A DNA stretch of 64,000 bases from Oceaniglobus indicus (lineage in GTDB: Bacteria > Pseudomonadota > Alphaproteobacteria > Rhodobacterales > Rhodobacteraceae), in contig NZ_NMZM01000009.1 of NCBI RefSeq assembly GCF_002751875.1, positions 62,001-126,000 of the forward strand, given 5' to 3'. The translations under genes were made by a program, and so were the position numbers. Position 1 is the first letter of the stretch. Each line of letters opens with the position of its first letter. Positions 10,529 to 19,099 of the stretch are shown here, piece by piece. Below the pieces are notes generated by a model that was not told the DNA's origin, ran no database searches, and was given only the letters and a program-made list of their open reading frames with translations.

Positions 10529-11863
10529 ATGAAGGACCTCTACGAATCCCAGCGCGCCATGCGGGCCATGCGGCGGGCCGCCATGCAGCGGGGTGTCATC
10601 GCGATCCTCGACGTGGGCACGTCCAAGATCGCCTGCCTCGTGCTGCGCTTCGACGGGCCGGAAACGTTCCGCGAAAGCGACGGCGTGAAGTCCCTCGCGG
10701 GCCAGAGCAGTTTCCGGGTCATCGGCGCCGCCACCACCCGTTCGCGCGGGGTGCGGTTCGGTGAAATCGACGCCATGCGCGAGACGGAAAGCGCGATCCG
10801 CACCGCGGTTCAAGCGGCGCAGAAGATGGCGAATGTCCGGGTCGATCACGTCATCGCCTGCCTTGCCGGGGGCGAACCCCGCTCCTACGGGCTGGCCGGT
10901 CAGGTCGAGATCGAGGGCAACCATGTCAGCGAACAGGACGTCGCCCGCGTCATGGCCGCCTGCGACATGCCCGATTTCGGCGAAGGCCGCGAGGTGCTGC
11001 ACGCACAGCCGGTGAACTTCGCACTGGATCACCGGTCGGGCATGGCCGACCCGCGCGGCCAGATCGGCCAGACGCTGGCCTGCGACATGCATCTGCTGAC
11101 GGTGGACGGCAACGTCATCTCGAACCTGCTGTATTGCATCAAGCGGTGCGATCTGGAATTGGCCGGGCTGGCCTCGTCGGCCTATGTCGCCGGGTGTTCA
11201 TCACTGGTCGAGGACGAACAGGAACTGGGCGCCGCCTGCATCGACATGGGCGGTGGCGCGACGGGCCTGTCGATCTTCATGAAGAAACACATGATCTATG
11301 CCGACGCCGTTGGCTTGGGCGGTGATCAGGTGACGTCGGATATTTCCAAGGGCCTTCAGGTGCCGCTGGCCACGGCCGAGCGGTTGAAGACGGTGCATGG
11401 TGGCGTCGTGGCCACCGGTATGGACGACCGCGACCTGATCGAGATCGGTGGCGAGACCGGCGATTGGGATCTGGACCGGCGCACCGTGTCGCGTGCCGAA
11501 CTGATCGGCATCATGCGCCCCCGGGTCGAGGAAATCCTGGAAGAGGTGCGCGTGCGGCTGGACGGCGCAGGGTTCGAACACCTGCCGAGCCAGCAGATCG
11601 TGCTGACCGGCGGCGCGTCGCAGATCCCCGGCCTCGACACCCTGGCCCCCAAGATCCTGGGGCAGCAGGTGCGCATCGCCCGGCCGCTGCGCGTGACCGG
11701 CCTGCCGCAGGCCGCGACGGGCGCCGGCTTTGCCGCCGCGGTCGGTCTGTGCCTGTTCGCGGCGAACCCGCAGGATGAATGGTGGGATTTCCAGATTCCG
11801 GCCGACACTTATCCCCAGAGATCACTGCGTCGGGCCGTGAAATGGTTTAAGGACAACTGGTAA
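10529..11863 (+). CDS. ftsA: Cell division protein FtsA
   Basis: Actin-like ATPase that tethers FtsZ filaments to the membrane. The 444-residue protein has the phosphate-1 motif AILDVGTSKIACLV near residue 25, the phosphate-2 motif CIDMGGGATGLSIF and the adenosine motif VLTGGASQIPGL. The C-terminus ends in a basic, tryptophan-containing helix (RRAVKWFKDNW) suitable as the membrane-targeting amphipathic helix. The ATG at 10529 has GGGAGA upstream and follows ftsQ directly. Its stop is followed by the 172-base ftsZ leader. Confidence 0.96.
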   Translation: MKDLYESQRAMRAMRRAAMQRGVIAILDVGTSKIACLVLRFDGPETFRESDGVKSLAGQSSFRVIGAATTRSRGVRFGEIDAMRETESAIRTAVQAAQKMANVRVDHVIACLAGGEPRSYGLAGQVEIEGNHVSEQDVARVMAACDMPDFGEGREVLHAQPVNFALDHRSGMADPRGQIGQTLACDMHLLTVDGNVISNLLYCIKRCDLELAGLASSAYVAGCSSLVEDEQELGAACIDMGGGATGLSIFMKKHMIYADAVGLGGDQVTSDISKGLQVPLATAERLKTVHGGVVATGMDDRDLIEIGGETGDWDLDRRTVSRAELIGIMRPRVEEILEEVRVRLDGAGFEHLPSQQIVLTGGASQIPGLDTLAPKILGQQVRIARPLRVTGLPQAATGAGFAAAVGLCLFAANPQDEWWDFQIPADTYPQRSLRRAVKWFKDNW

Positions 11864-11896
11864 CCCCCAGATATTGCGGGCTTGGCGAAATCCCGC

Positions 11897-11934
11897 TTAA
11901 CGTGCTTCAACGCAGGCCAGATTTTGTTATAAAT
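11897..11934 (+). promoter_or_regulatory. Candidate ftsZ promoter with CtrA-like site
   Basis: In the 172 bases between ftsA and ftsZ, TTAA, seven bases, then CAAC (11897-11911) resembles the alphaproteobacterial CtrA site (TTAA-N7-TTAA) with mismatches in the second half. A TATAAA hexamer (11928-11933) follows at -10-like spacing. Cell-cycle control of ftsZ by CtrA is known in Caulobacter; its use here is inference. Confidence 0.35.
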
Positions 11935-12035
11935 AAGTGTTTTTCGGGTGACGTATGGACCGGAAAACGGTAGAATCGGACCATATCAAGGCGGAAAGCC
12001 CCGTAAGCGGGCAGTAAAACAGGCGGACACCGAAA

Positions 12036-13742
12036 ATGACACTGAACCTCATGATGCCCGAACAGGATGAACTGAAGCCCCGGATCACCGTGTTCGGCGT
12101 CGGCGGTGCCGGTGGCAACGCGGTCAACAACATGATCGAAAAGGAACTCGACGGGGTCGAGTTCGTGGTCGCCAATACCGACGCGCAGGCCCTGCAGCAG
12201 AGCTTTGCGCCCGCCAAGGTGCAGATGGGCATCAAGGTCACCGAAGGTCTGGGTGCGGGCGCACGTCCGTCCGTGGGTGCCGCCGCCGCCGAGGAAAGCA
12301 TCGAGCAGATCGTCGACCACCTGGCCGGCGCGCACATGTGCTTCATCACCGCCGGCATGGGCGGGGGCACCGGCACGGGTGCGGCGCCGATCATCGCGCA
12401 AGCCGCGCGCGAGCTTGGCGTTCTGACGGTGGGCGTTGTCACCAAGCCGTTCCAGTTCGAAGGCTCGAAGCGGATGAAGCAGGCCGAAGAGGGCGTCGAG
12501 CAGCTTCAGAAGATGGTCGATACCCTGATCATCATCCCGAACCAGAACCTGTTCCGTCTGGCCAACGAAAAAACCACCTTCACCGAAGCGTTCTCGATGG
12601 CCGACGACGTGCTGTATCAGGGCGTGAAGGGCGTGACCGACCTGATGGTGCGTCCGGGCCTGATCAACCTGGACTTCGCCGACGTCCGTGCCGTGATGGA
12701 CGAGATGGGCAAGGCGATGATGGGCACCGGCGAGGGCGAGGGCGAGAACCGCGCGGTCGAAGCCGCCGAGCGTGCCATCGCCAACCCGCTGCTCGACGAA
12801 ATCTCGCTGCGCGGCGCCAAGGGCGTTCTGATCAACATCACCGGTGGCCATGACCTGACCCTGTTCGAACTGGACGAAGCCGCCAACCGCATCCGCGAGG
12901 AAGTCGATCCCGAGGCGAACATCATCGTCGGGTCGACCCTGGACGAGGGTATGGAAGGCCGCATGCGCGTCAGCGTGGTGGCCACCGGCATCGACGTGTC
13001 GGACGTGCAGACCGAAATGCCGGTGCCGCGCCGCCGCATGTCGGCACCGCTGAAGACCACGACCACCCTGGAAGAGCCCGAGGCGCCCGTTGCCGCGGCA
13101 CCGGCGGCACGCACGGCACCGACACCGGCGCCGCAGGCCGAAGTGGCCCGGTTCCAACCCCGTCAGCAACCGCAGCAGGCCGAACCGGAAGCCGACGAGG
13201 TTGACGATTTCTTCGCCGACATGATGCCGGGTCGCGACGCACCGCAGGACGATCAGGACCTGTTCGGCGAACCGATGGAGCAGGGCGCCGACGACATGCC
13301 GCCCCCGGCCTATCAGCCGCAGCGCACCGCGCCCGCGGCTCACGATCACCGCACCGCCAATGCCGATCCCGAGGAGTTCGTCGCCCCCCGCGCACCCCGC
13401 GCCGGCACCCCGTCGCCCGAGGCGATGGCACGCCTTCAGGCCGCGGTGCAGCGCGCACCGGGTCAGCCGGGTCAGCAGCGTCCGGCCCAGAATGCCGCAC
13501 CCCAGCAGGGGCAGCGTCCGGCGGCCGCCGCAGGCGAGCGCCCGCGTTTCGGTATCAATTCGCTGATCAACCGGATGACCGGGCACCCCGATGCCCAGTC
13601 GACGGCGCGCGCCAAGGCATCTTCGGCTGCGCCGCAGGTCCGTCGCGAAGCGCCCCAGTCGAACCGGATCGAAGACCCGGAACTGAGCGCGGAACAGGAA
13701 CGGATCGAAATTCCGGCCTTCCTGCGGCGTCAAGCGAACTGA
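12036..13742 (+). CDS. ftsZ: Cell division protein FtsZ, with long C-terminal linker
   Basis: Tubulin-like GTPase that forms the Z ring. The 568-residue protein has the nucleotide loop [13 protein letters not shown] (about 21-33), the tubulin signature [10 protein letters not shown] at 109-118 and the T7-loop region [11 protein letters not shown]. From about 330 to 550 there is a long proline-, glutamine-, alanine- and acid-rich low-complexity linker. The last residues ([14 protein letters not shown]) form the conserved peptide that binds FtsA and other partners. A length above 550 is at the long end for the family because of the linker. The 172-base leader suggests its own promoter; a terminator follows. 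Confidence 0.97.
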   Translation: MTLNLMMPEQDELKPRITVFGVGGAGGNAVNNMIEKELDGVEFVVANTDAQALQQSFAPAKVQMGIKVTEGLGAGARPSVGAAAAEESIEQIVDHLAGAHMCFITAGMGGGTGTGAAPIIAQAARELGVLTVGVVTKPFQFEGSKRMKQAEEGVEQLQKMVDTLIIIPNQNLFRLANEKTTFTEAFSMADDVLYQGVKGVTDLMVRPGLINLDFADVRAVMDEMGKAMMGTGEGEGENRAVEAAERAIANPLLDEISLRGAKGVLINITGGHDLTLFELDEAANRIREEVDPEANIIVGSTLDEGMEGRMRVSVVATGIDVSDVQTEMPVPRRRMSAPLKTTTTLEEPEAPVAAAPAARTAPTPAPQAEVARFQPRQQPQQAEPEADEVDDFFADMMPGRDAPQDDQDLFGEPMEQGADDMPPPAYQPQRTAPAAHDHRTANADPEEFVAPRAPRAGTPSPEAMARLQAAVQRAPGQPGQQRPAQNAAPQQGQRPAAAAGERPRFGINSLINRMTGHPDAQSTARAKASSAAPQVRREAPQSNRIEDPELSAEQERIEIPAFLRRQAN

Positions 13743-13764
13743 CGCAGGGTCACATTCAGCTTGG

Positions 13765-13797
13765 AAAGGGTCAGCTTGCGCTGGCCCTTTTCGTTTT
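13765..13797 (+). terminator. Rho-independent terminator after ftsZ
   Basis: AAAGGGTCAGC, a four-base loop, then GCTGGCCCTTT form an 11-bp stem with one G-T pair, followed by a T-rich TTTTCGTTTT run. It lies 22 bases after the ftsZ stop and closes the dcw transcription unit before lpxC. Confidence 0.8.
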
Positions 13798-13970
13798 GGA
13801 ACAATGGGTTGTCGGTTGGCCGGCGAAAAATGGGCCGGTTCCCGCCCGTCTGTCGACGGGATGTTTCAGACCGTTGCAAAGATTGAATTGTCTATATGCC
13901 ATGGTGTGCTTAGCTCACTGTCAACGGGCGGAGAACACGCCCTGATCGTGCAGCAGAGGGACGTCGGACC

Positions 13971-14891
13971 ATGCAGATGACAGTCAAATCGCCCATCACC
14001 TTCACCGGCGTCGGCCTGCATTCGGGTCGCCCCGCGCGCATGATCCTGCGTCCCGCCGGGGCCGAGCATGGCATCTGGTTCAAGCGGACCGATGTCGCCC
14101 CCGACGCGGCCCTTGTTCCCGCCCATTGGGATGCCGTTCAGCCCACCCAGCTTTGCACCCGCATCGTCAACCGCCAGGGCACCTCGGTGTCGACGATCGA
14201 ACACGTCATGGCGGCCGTCGCCGGATGTGGAATCCAGAACCTGATGATCGAAATCGACGGCCCCGAAGTGCCGATCCTCGACGGATCGTCCGCGCCCTTC
14301 GTCAGCGCGATCCTGTCACGGGGTCTGCGCCGCCTGGATGCGCCGATCCGTGCGCTTGAGGTCTTGCAGACCGTCGAGGTCCGCAACGGCGACGCCTTTG
14401 CCCGCCTGACGCCCTGTGATCATCTGGAAATCGACTTCCACATCGACTTTCCCGACGCGGCCATCGGCGTTCAGGACAAGCGGCTTAACATGGCGAACGG
14501 CACCTTCGTGCACGAACTCTGCGACAGCCGGACGTTCTGTCGTCAATCCGACGTGGAAGCCATGCGCGCCAAGGGCCTGGCCTTGGGCGGAACGCTGGAA
14601 AATGCGGTGGTGGTCGACGGCGCGCAGGTGCTGTCGCCCGGCGGTCTGCGTCACGAGGACGAGGCAGTGCGCCACAAGATGCTGGATGCACTCGGTGATC
14701 TGGCGCTGGCCGGCGCACCGCTTCTGGCGCGCTATACGGGGTTTCGCGCAGGTCATTCGATGACGAACGCCTTGTTGCGCGCGCTTTTCGCGCGGCCTGA
14801 CGCCTGTCGGATGGTGGTTTGCGACACCGGCATGATGGCCCGCCTTCCGGGCGCGGGCCTGCGCCGCAGCGATGCACCGCGCCACGTCTGA
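13971..14891 (+). CDS. lpxC: UDP-3-O-acyl-N-acetylglucosamine deacetylase
   Basis: Zinc deacetylase catalysing the committed step of lipid A synthesis in the cytoplasm. The 306-residue protein opens with SPITFTGVGLHSG, has the zinc-site motif STIEHVMAAVAGCG, the PILDGSS loop and the C-terminal zinc motif RHKMLDALGDL that supplies the other His and Asp ligands. The ATG at 13971 has GAGGGA upstream. It lies 228 bases after ftsZ, beyond a terminator, so it probably has its own promoter; I could not identify convincing -35/-10 boxes. bamD follows after about 140 bases. Confidence 0.96.
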   Translation: MQMTVKSPITFTGVGLHSGRPARMILRPAGAEHGIWFKRTDVAPDAALVPAHWDAVQPTQLCTRIVNRQGTSVSTIEHVMAAVAGCGIQNLMIEIDGPEVPILDGSSAPFVSAILSRGLRRLDAPIRALEVLQTVEVRNGDAFARLTPCDHLEIDFHIDFPDAAIGVQDKRLNMANGTFVHELCDSRTFCRQSDVEAMRAKGLALGGTLENAVVVDGAQVLSPGGLRHEDEAVRHKMLDALGDLALAGAPLLARYTGFRAGHSMTNALLRALFARPDACRMVVCDTGMMARLPGAGLRRSDAPRHV

Positions 14892-15030
14892 TCCCGACCG
14901 ACATCACGGATACGCTTTGCGTGGCAATTCCGGCGCAAAGACGTTTTGCCCCGAAAACATCTGTGCTAAACGGACAGCAAGTGTGGGACGACGCTGTTGT
15001 GTTTCGGGCGTCGCGGGGAAGGAGCGTGGC

Positions 15031-15876
15031 ATGGGCCTCGGCAATGGCAAACTCGGGAAATCGGCCTGTGCGGTGGCGCTTGCGCTGGCCCTTGCGGCCT
15101 GTGGCAACAGCCAGTCCACGCGCAACCAACCGCTTGACGGGCTTTCGGCCGAAGGAATCTACAAGAAGGCCGAGTTCGAGCTTGAGGACAACAAGCCCGA
15201 AACCGCCGCCAAGTTCTTTGGCGAGGTCGAGCGTCTGTATCCCTATTCCGAATGGGCCAAGCGCGCGCTGATCATGCAGGCCTTTGCCTATCACCGCGAC
15301 AAGGATTACGAAGCCGCGCGATCCTCGGCCCAGCGGTTCATCGACTTCTATCCCGGCGACGACGATGCCGCCTATGCGCAATATCTTCTGGCGCTCAGCT
15401 ATTATGACCAGATCGACGACGTCGGCCGCGACCAGGGGCTGACCTTCCAGGCGCTTCAGGCGCTTCGCGAAGTGATCGAGCAATATCCCGACAGCGAATA
15501 TGCCCGCTCGTCGATCCTGAAGTTCGATCTGGCGTTCGATCACCTGGCTGCGAAAGAGATGGAGATCGGGCGCTATTACCTGAAGCGGCGCAATTATGCG
15601 GCATCGATCAACCGGTTCCGCGTGGTCGTCGAACAGTTTCAGACCACGACGCACACGCCCGAGGCGCTGCATCGTCTGGTCGAAGCCTACCTTTCCCTGG
15701 GCCTGACGGACGAGGCGCGCACCGCCGGTGCGATCCTTGGCCACAACTTCCAGGGAACCGAATGGTATCAAGACAGCTTTGCCCTGTTGACGGGTCAGGG
15801 TCTGACGCTGGAGCCTGCCGGCGACAGCTGGTTGAATACAGTCTATCGCCAGGTGATCCGCGGCCAGTGGTTGTAG
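15031..15876 (+). CDS. bamD: Outer membrane assembly lipoprotein BamD
   Basis: Lipoprotein of the BAM complex that inserts beta-barrel proteins into the outer membrane. The 281-residue protein begins with a lipoprotein signal peptide whose lipobox (LALAACG) places the lipidated cysteine at 24. The rest consists of TPR-like helices with the typical ETAAKFFGEVERLYPYSEWA and FIDFYPGDDDAAYAQYL repeats. The frame is open upstream, but the ATG at 15031 follows GGGGAAGGAG and starts the signal peptide. recN follows 37 bases later, an arrangement common in Rhodobacterales. Confidence 0.94.
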   Translation: MGLGNGKLGKSACAVALALALAACGNSQSTRNQPLDGLSAEGIYKKAEFELEDNKPETAAKFFGEVERLYPYSEWAKRALIMQAFAYHRDKDYEAARSSAQRFIDFYPGDDDAAYAQYLLALSYYDQIDDVGRDQGLTFQALQALREVIEQYPDSEYARSSILKFDLAFDHLAAKEMEIGRYYLKRRNYAASINRFRVVVEQFQTTTHTPEALHRLVEAYLSLGLTDEARTAGAILGHNFQGTEWYQDSFALLTGQGLTLEPAGDSWLNTVYRQVIRGQWL

Positions 15877-15880
15877 AGGG

Positions 15881-15898
15881 GATGGGGGCGACCCCATC
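15881..15898 (+). repeat. Hairpin between bamD and recN
   Basis: GATGGGG, a four-base loop, then CCCCATC form a perfect 7-bp stem between the bamD stop and the recN start. No T run follows, so it is not an obvious terminator; it could be an attenuator or mRNA stabiliser. Confidence 0.4.
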
Positions 15899-15913
15899 AT
15901 AGGGTAGACGCAG

Positions 15914-17563
15914 ATGCTGCGCGGACTCGACATTCGGGACATGCTGCTAATCGACCGGCTGGAACTGATGTTCCAGCCCGGTCTGAACGTGCTGACCGGA
16001 GAAACCGGGGCCGGCAAATCAATCCTTCTGGATTCGCTCGGCTTCGTTCTGGGCTGGCGCGGCCGTGCCGAACTGGTGCGCGCCGGCGCCGGGCAGGGCG
16101 AGGTGACGGCGTGGTTCGACCTGCCCCCCGGTCACCCCGCCCATGAAATCCTTGAAGAAGCCGGGCTGCCCGCGGGGGATGAACTGATCCTGCGCCGGAT
16201 CAACACCGCCGAGGGGCGCAAGACCGCGTTCGTCAACGACCGGCGCACCTCGGGCGAGGTTCTGCGCCAGTTGTCCGAAACGCTGGTCGAACTGCACGGC
16301 CAGCATGACGATCGCGGCCTGCTGAACCCGCGCGGCCACATAGCGCTGCTGGATCTGTTTGCCGGTGCCGATCTGGCGGTCGCTGCCACCCGCAATGCAT
16401 GGCGTGCACGTTCCGTTGCCGCCAAGCGGCTGGCCGAAGCCGAAGCCGCCGTCGAAAAGGTGCGGGCCGAGGAAGAATACCTGCGCCATTCGATCGGGGA
16501 ACTGGATGCGCTGGACCCGCAACCCGGCGAGGACGCCGCGCTGGATGCGACCCGTCGCCGGATGCAGGCGGCCGAGCGGATTCGCGAGGGGATCCAGAAC
16601 GCGCTTCAGGCGCTGGGGTCCGACGGGGCCGAGGGGCAGATGGGCGATGCCGCCCGCTGGCTCGAGGCTGCCGCGCCCCAGGCCGAAGGGATGCTCGACG
16701 CCCCGCTCGAGGCACTGACCCGCGCCTTTGACGCCTTGGGCGAGGCCGAGCAGGGGGTGGCGTCTTGCCTGGCCGCGCTGGATCTCGACCCCGAAGCGTT
16801 GGAGCAGACCGAAGAGCGCCTGTTCGCGATCCGGGGCCTGGCCCGCAAATACGACGTCCTGCCCGACGAATTGTCGGATTTTGCCGATGGGCTCCGCGTC
16901 AAGATCGAAGCCCTCGATGCGAGCGAGGCGGATCTGGCACGTCTGAAAGACACGGTTGCCGAAGCGGATGCCGCCTATGGTGATGCGGCCCGACGGTTGA
17001 GTGCGCTGCGCGTCGAGGCGGCCGGGCGGCTGGACACCGCGATGAAGGCCGAACTGGCGCCGCTGAAGATGGAGCGTGCGGTTTTCGCGACCCGGATCAC
17101 CCCGGCCACACCCGGGCCCGACGGCATCGACGACGTCTCGTTCACGGTCGCCACGAACCCCGGTGCGCCGGCCGGCCCCTTGGGCAAGATCGCGTCGGGC
17201 GGCGAGTTGTCGCGCTTTCTTCTGGCGCTGAAGGTCTGCCTGTCGCGCAGCAATACCGGTCTGACCCTGATTTTTGACGAGATCGACCGCGGGGTAGGGG
17301 GGGCAACGGCCGACGCCGTCGGACGTCGCCTGTCTGCCCTGGCCGAGGGGCAACAGGTTTTGGTGGTCACCCACTCGCCACAGGTTGCGGCCCTGGGCCA
17401 GCATCACTGGCGGGTCGAAAAGTCGATCACCGGCGAAGTCACCACATCCAACGTCGTGCCGCTGGACCCCCCGGCGCGGATCGACGAAATCGCGCGTATG
17501 CTGTCGGGCGACACCGTGACAGAAGAAGCGCGGGGCGCCGCCGCTAAACTGTTGGCTGGCTGA
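15914..17563 (+). CDS. recN: DNA repair protein RecN
   Basis: SMC-like ATPase in double-strand break repair. The 549-residue protein has the Walker A motif GETGAGKSILLDS at about 33-45, two long alanine/glutamate-rich coiled-coil segments in the middle, the ABC signature ASGGELSRFLLALK, Walker B LIFDEIDRGVGG and a C-terminal VVTHSPQVAALG. Length matches the family. It is co-oriented with bamD and probably co-transcribed. I looked for an alphaproteobacterial LexA box (GTTC-N7-GTTC) in front of it and found none. Confidence 0.95.
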   Translation: MLRGLDIRDMLLIDRLELMFQPGLNVLTGETGAGKSILLDSLGFVLGWRGRAELVRAGAGQGEVTAWFDLPPGHPAHEILEEAGLPAGDELILRRINTAEGRKTAFVNDRRTSGEVLRQLSETLVELHGQHDDRGLLNPRGHIALLDLFAGADLAVAATRNAWRARSVAAKRLAEAEAAVEKVRAEEEYLRHSIGELDALDPQPGEDAALDATRRRMQAAERIREGIQNALQALGSDGAEGQMGDAARWLEAAAPQAEGMLDAPLEALTRAFDALGEAEQGVASCLAALDLDPEALEQTEERLFAIRGLARKYDVLPDELSDFADGLRVKIEALDASEADLARLKDTVAEADAAYGDAARRLSALRVEAAGRLDTAMKAELAPLKMERAVFATRITPATPGPDGIDDVSFTVATNPGAPAGPLGKIASGGELSRFLLALKVCLSRSNTGLTLIFDEIDRGVGGATADAVGRRLSALAEGQQVLVVTHSPQVAALGQHHWRVEKSITGEVTTSNVVPLDPPARIDEIARMLSGDTVTEEARGAAAKLLAG

Positions 17564-17632
17564 TCGAATGTTCGATTTGTTCTTCTTCGGGCGCTGATAG
17601 CGTGAATACCCAGCACAAGATGTTGCAAAAGT

Positions 17633-18874
17633 CTAAGTCGGAAACGCCGTTGCCGATGCGATGGCCAGTCCGTCAACGACCCCGGTGAAGGGGTCGGAGC
17701 GGTGAAAGCGGGCCTTGGGGAACAGCCGGGCCATGGCCGCCTCGATCACGTGCAGCAGGCTTGAGCCACCGACAAACACCACGCGACTGATGTCGTCGGG
17801 CGCAATGCCTGCCGCATCACAGGTCAACCGGGCGCAGGCGCCGATGGTGTCGGCATGATCGCGCAAGCTGTCGTTCAATCCTTCACGCGTCAGATCGACC
17901 GCCAGCCCACGCTCGACCGCACCCAGTGCCACCCGCCCGCGGCCGCCGTTTGCCGCGATCTTTCCACGCTCGACCGCGAAGGCGATGTCGTGGCCCATGT
18001 GGTTTTCGAGGACGTCGCCGAGGCGCGAGAAAGGCCGCGGATCAACGGCCAGCCGTTCCCACTGCCGGACCTCGCGCAGGGTTTGCGGTGTCTGGACGAA
18101 GGGAATCTTTTCCCAGGTCGCCAGATCCTGAAACAGCGGGCGCGGTGCGGGCAGGGCGCCGGCACCGAAGGTGGGGCGGATCATCCCGCCATACCCCAGC
18201 AGCGGCATGACATGGATCAGGCTGAGCGTGCGGTCGAAATCGGTGCCGCCGACGCGCACGCCGCCCGAGGCCAGAACCTCAAGCCCGGCGGTGTTGTCCG
18301 GGCGGAACACCGTGAAATCGGAGGTGCCGCCGCCGATATCAACGATCAGGCCGATCCCGTCGCCGCCAAGCGCGCCGTTGGCGATTGCCGCCGCCTCGGG
18401 TTCGGGCAGGAAGGCGACGGCGTCAAATCCGGCCCGTTCGTAACATTCGCGCAGATCGGCCAGCGCCTGATCGTTGCGCCGTTCGTCGGACGAATGAAAC
18501 CGCACCGGACGCCCCGACAACGCGCGATCGAAGGTCTGCCCCGTCGCGGCCTCGGCGCGCCGTCGGATGCGGTCGAGAAAACGCGCGATGATGTCGATGA
18601 AATCCAGCCGCTCGTGCATCACCGCCCGCCGCTCGCGCATCAGGGGCGTGCCCAGAACGCTTTTCAGCGCACGCATGTAACGCCCGTCGCGGCCGTCGAT
18701 CAGCGCCCGGTTGGCCGCCTCGCCGAACAGGGTGCGCTGCGTGTCGGCATCAAAGAACACGGCCGTCGGGATCGTGCGCGCACCGGGCTCGATGTCGATC
18801 AGCCACGGCTTGCCGTTCACCAGAACGCCGCAAGCGGAATTGGAGGTGCCGAAATCGATCCCGAGCGTGGCCAT
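17633..18874 (-). CDS. Hsp70-family ATPase without substrate-binding domain (YegD-like)
   Basis: A 413-residue protein with the actin/Hsp70 ATPase fold: phosphate-1 LGIDFGTSNSACGV at about 4-17, phosphate-2 LIVDIGGGTSDFTVFRP near 180-196 and the adenosine motif VVFVGGSSLLHVI near 370. It stops after the nucleotide domain, lacking the peptide-binding and lid domains of DnaK, as in YegD proteins. The client is unknown. The ATG at 18874 has a GGGGG ribosome binding site. It is convergent with recN and divergent from the ClC gene. Confidence 0.85.
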   Translation of the reverse strand: MATLGIDFGTSNSACGVLVNGKPWLIDIEPGARTIPTAVFFDADTQRTLFGEAANRALIDGRDGRYMRALKSVLGTPLMRERRAVMHERLDFIDIIARFLDRIRRRAEAATGQTFDRALSGRPVRFHSSDERRNDQALADLRECYERAGFDAVAFLPEPEAAAIANGALGGDGIGLIVDIGGGTSDFTVFRPDNTAGLEVLASGGVRVGGTDFDRTLSLIHVMPLLGYGGMIRPTFGAGALPAPRPLFQDLATWEKIPFVQTPQTLREVRQWERLAVDPRPFSRLGDVLENHMGHDIAFAVERGKIAANGGRGRVALGAVERGLAVDLTREGLNDSLRDHADTIGACARLTCDAAGIAPDDISRVVFVGGSSLLHVIEAAMARLFPKARFHRSDPFTGVVDGLAIASATAFPT

Positions 18875-19099
18875 TGCGCCCCCGTTGCGTAAAAGACGAG
18901 GGATCTAGACCAACCATGGCGGGCGTGCAATCCACCGGCCCCAGATCGCTCTTGGAGCGCCGCGCACGATCCCCTAACACTGACCCGGATCCATGTTCGG
19001 GGTGCAATCCACGAAGGTGTCGGTCGGTCCTGCAACCGGATCGACCCGCCAGCCGTCCGCACCCGCCTGTCAGAGATTGCCGAAGCGAGGCCGCACCAC

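Noticed and set aside
17569-17581. GTTC-N5-GTTC after recN as a LexA box
   Set aside because: Spacing is five rather than seven and it lies downstream of recN, not upstream.
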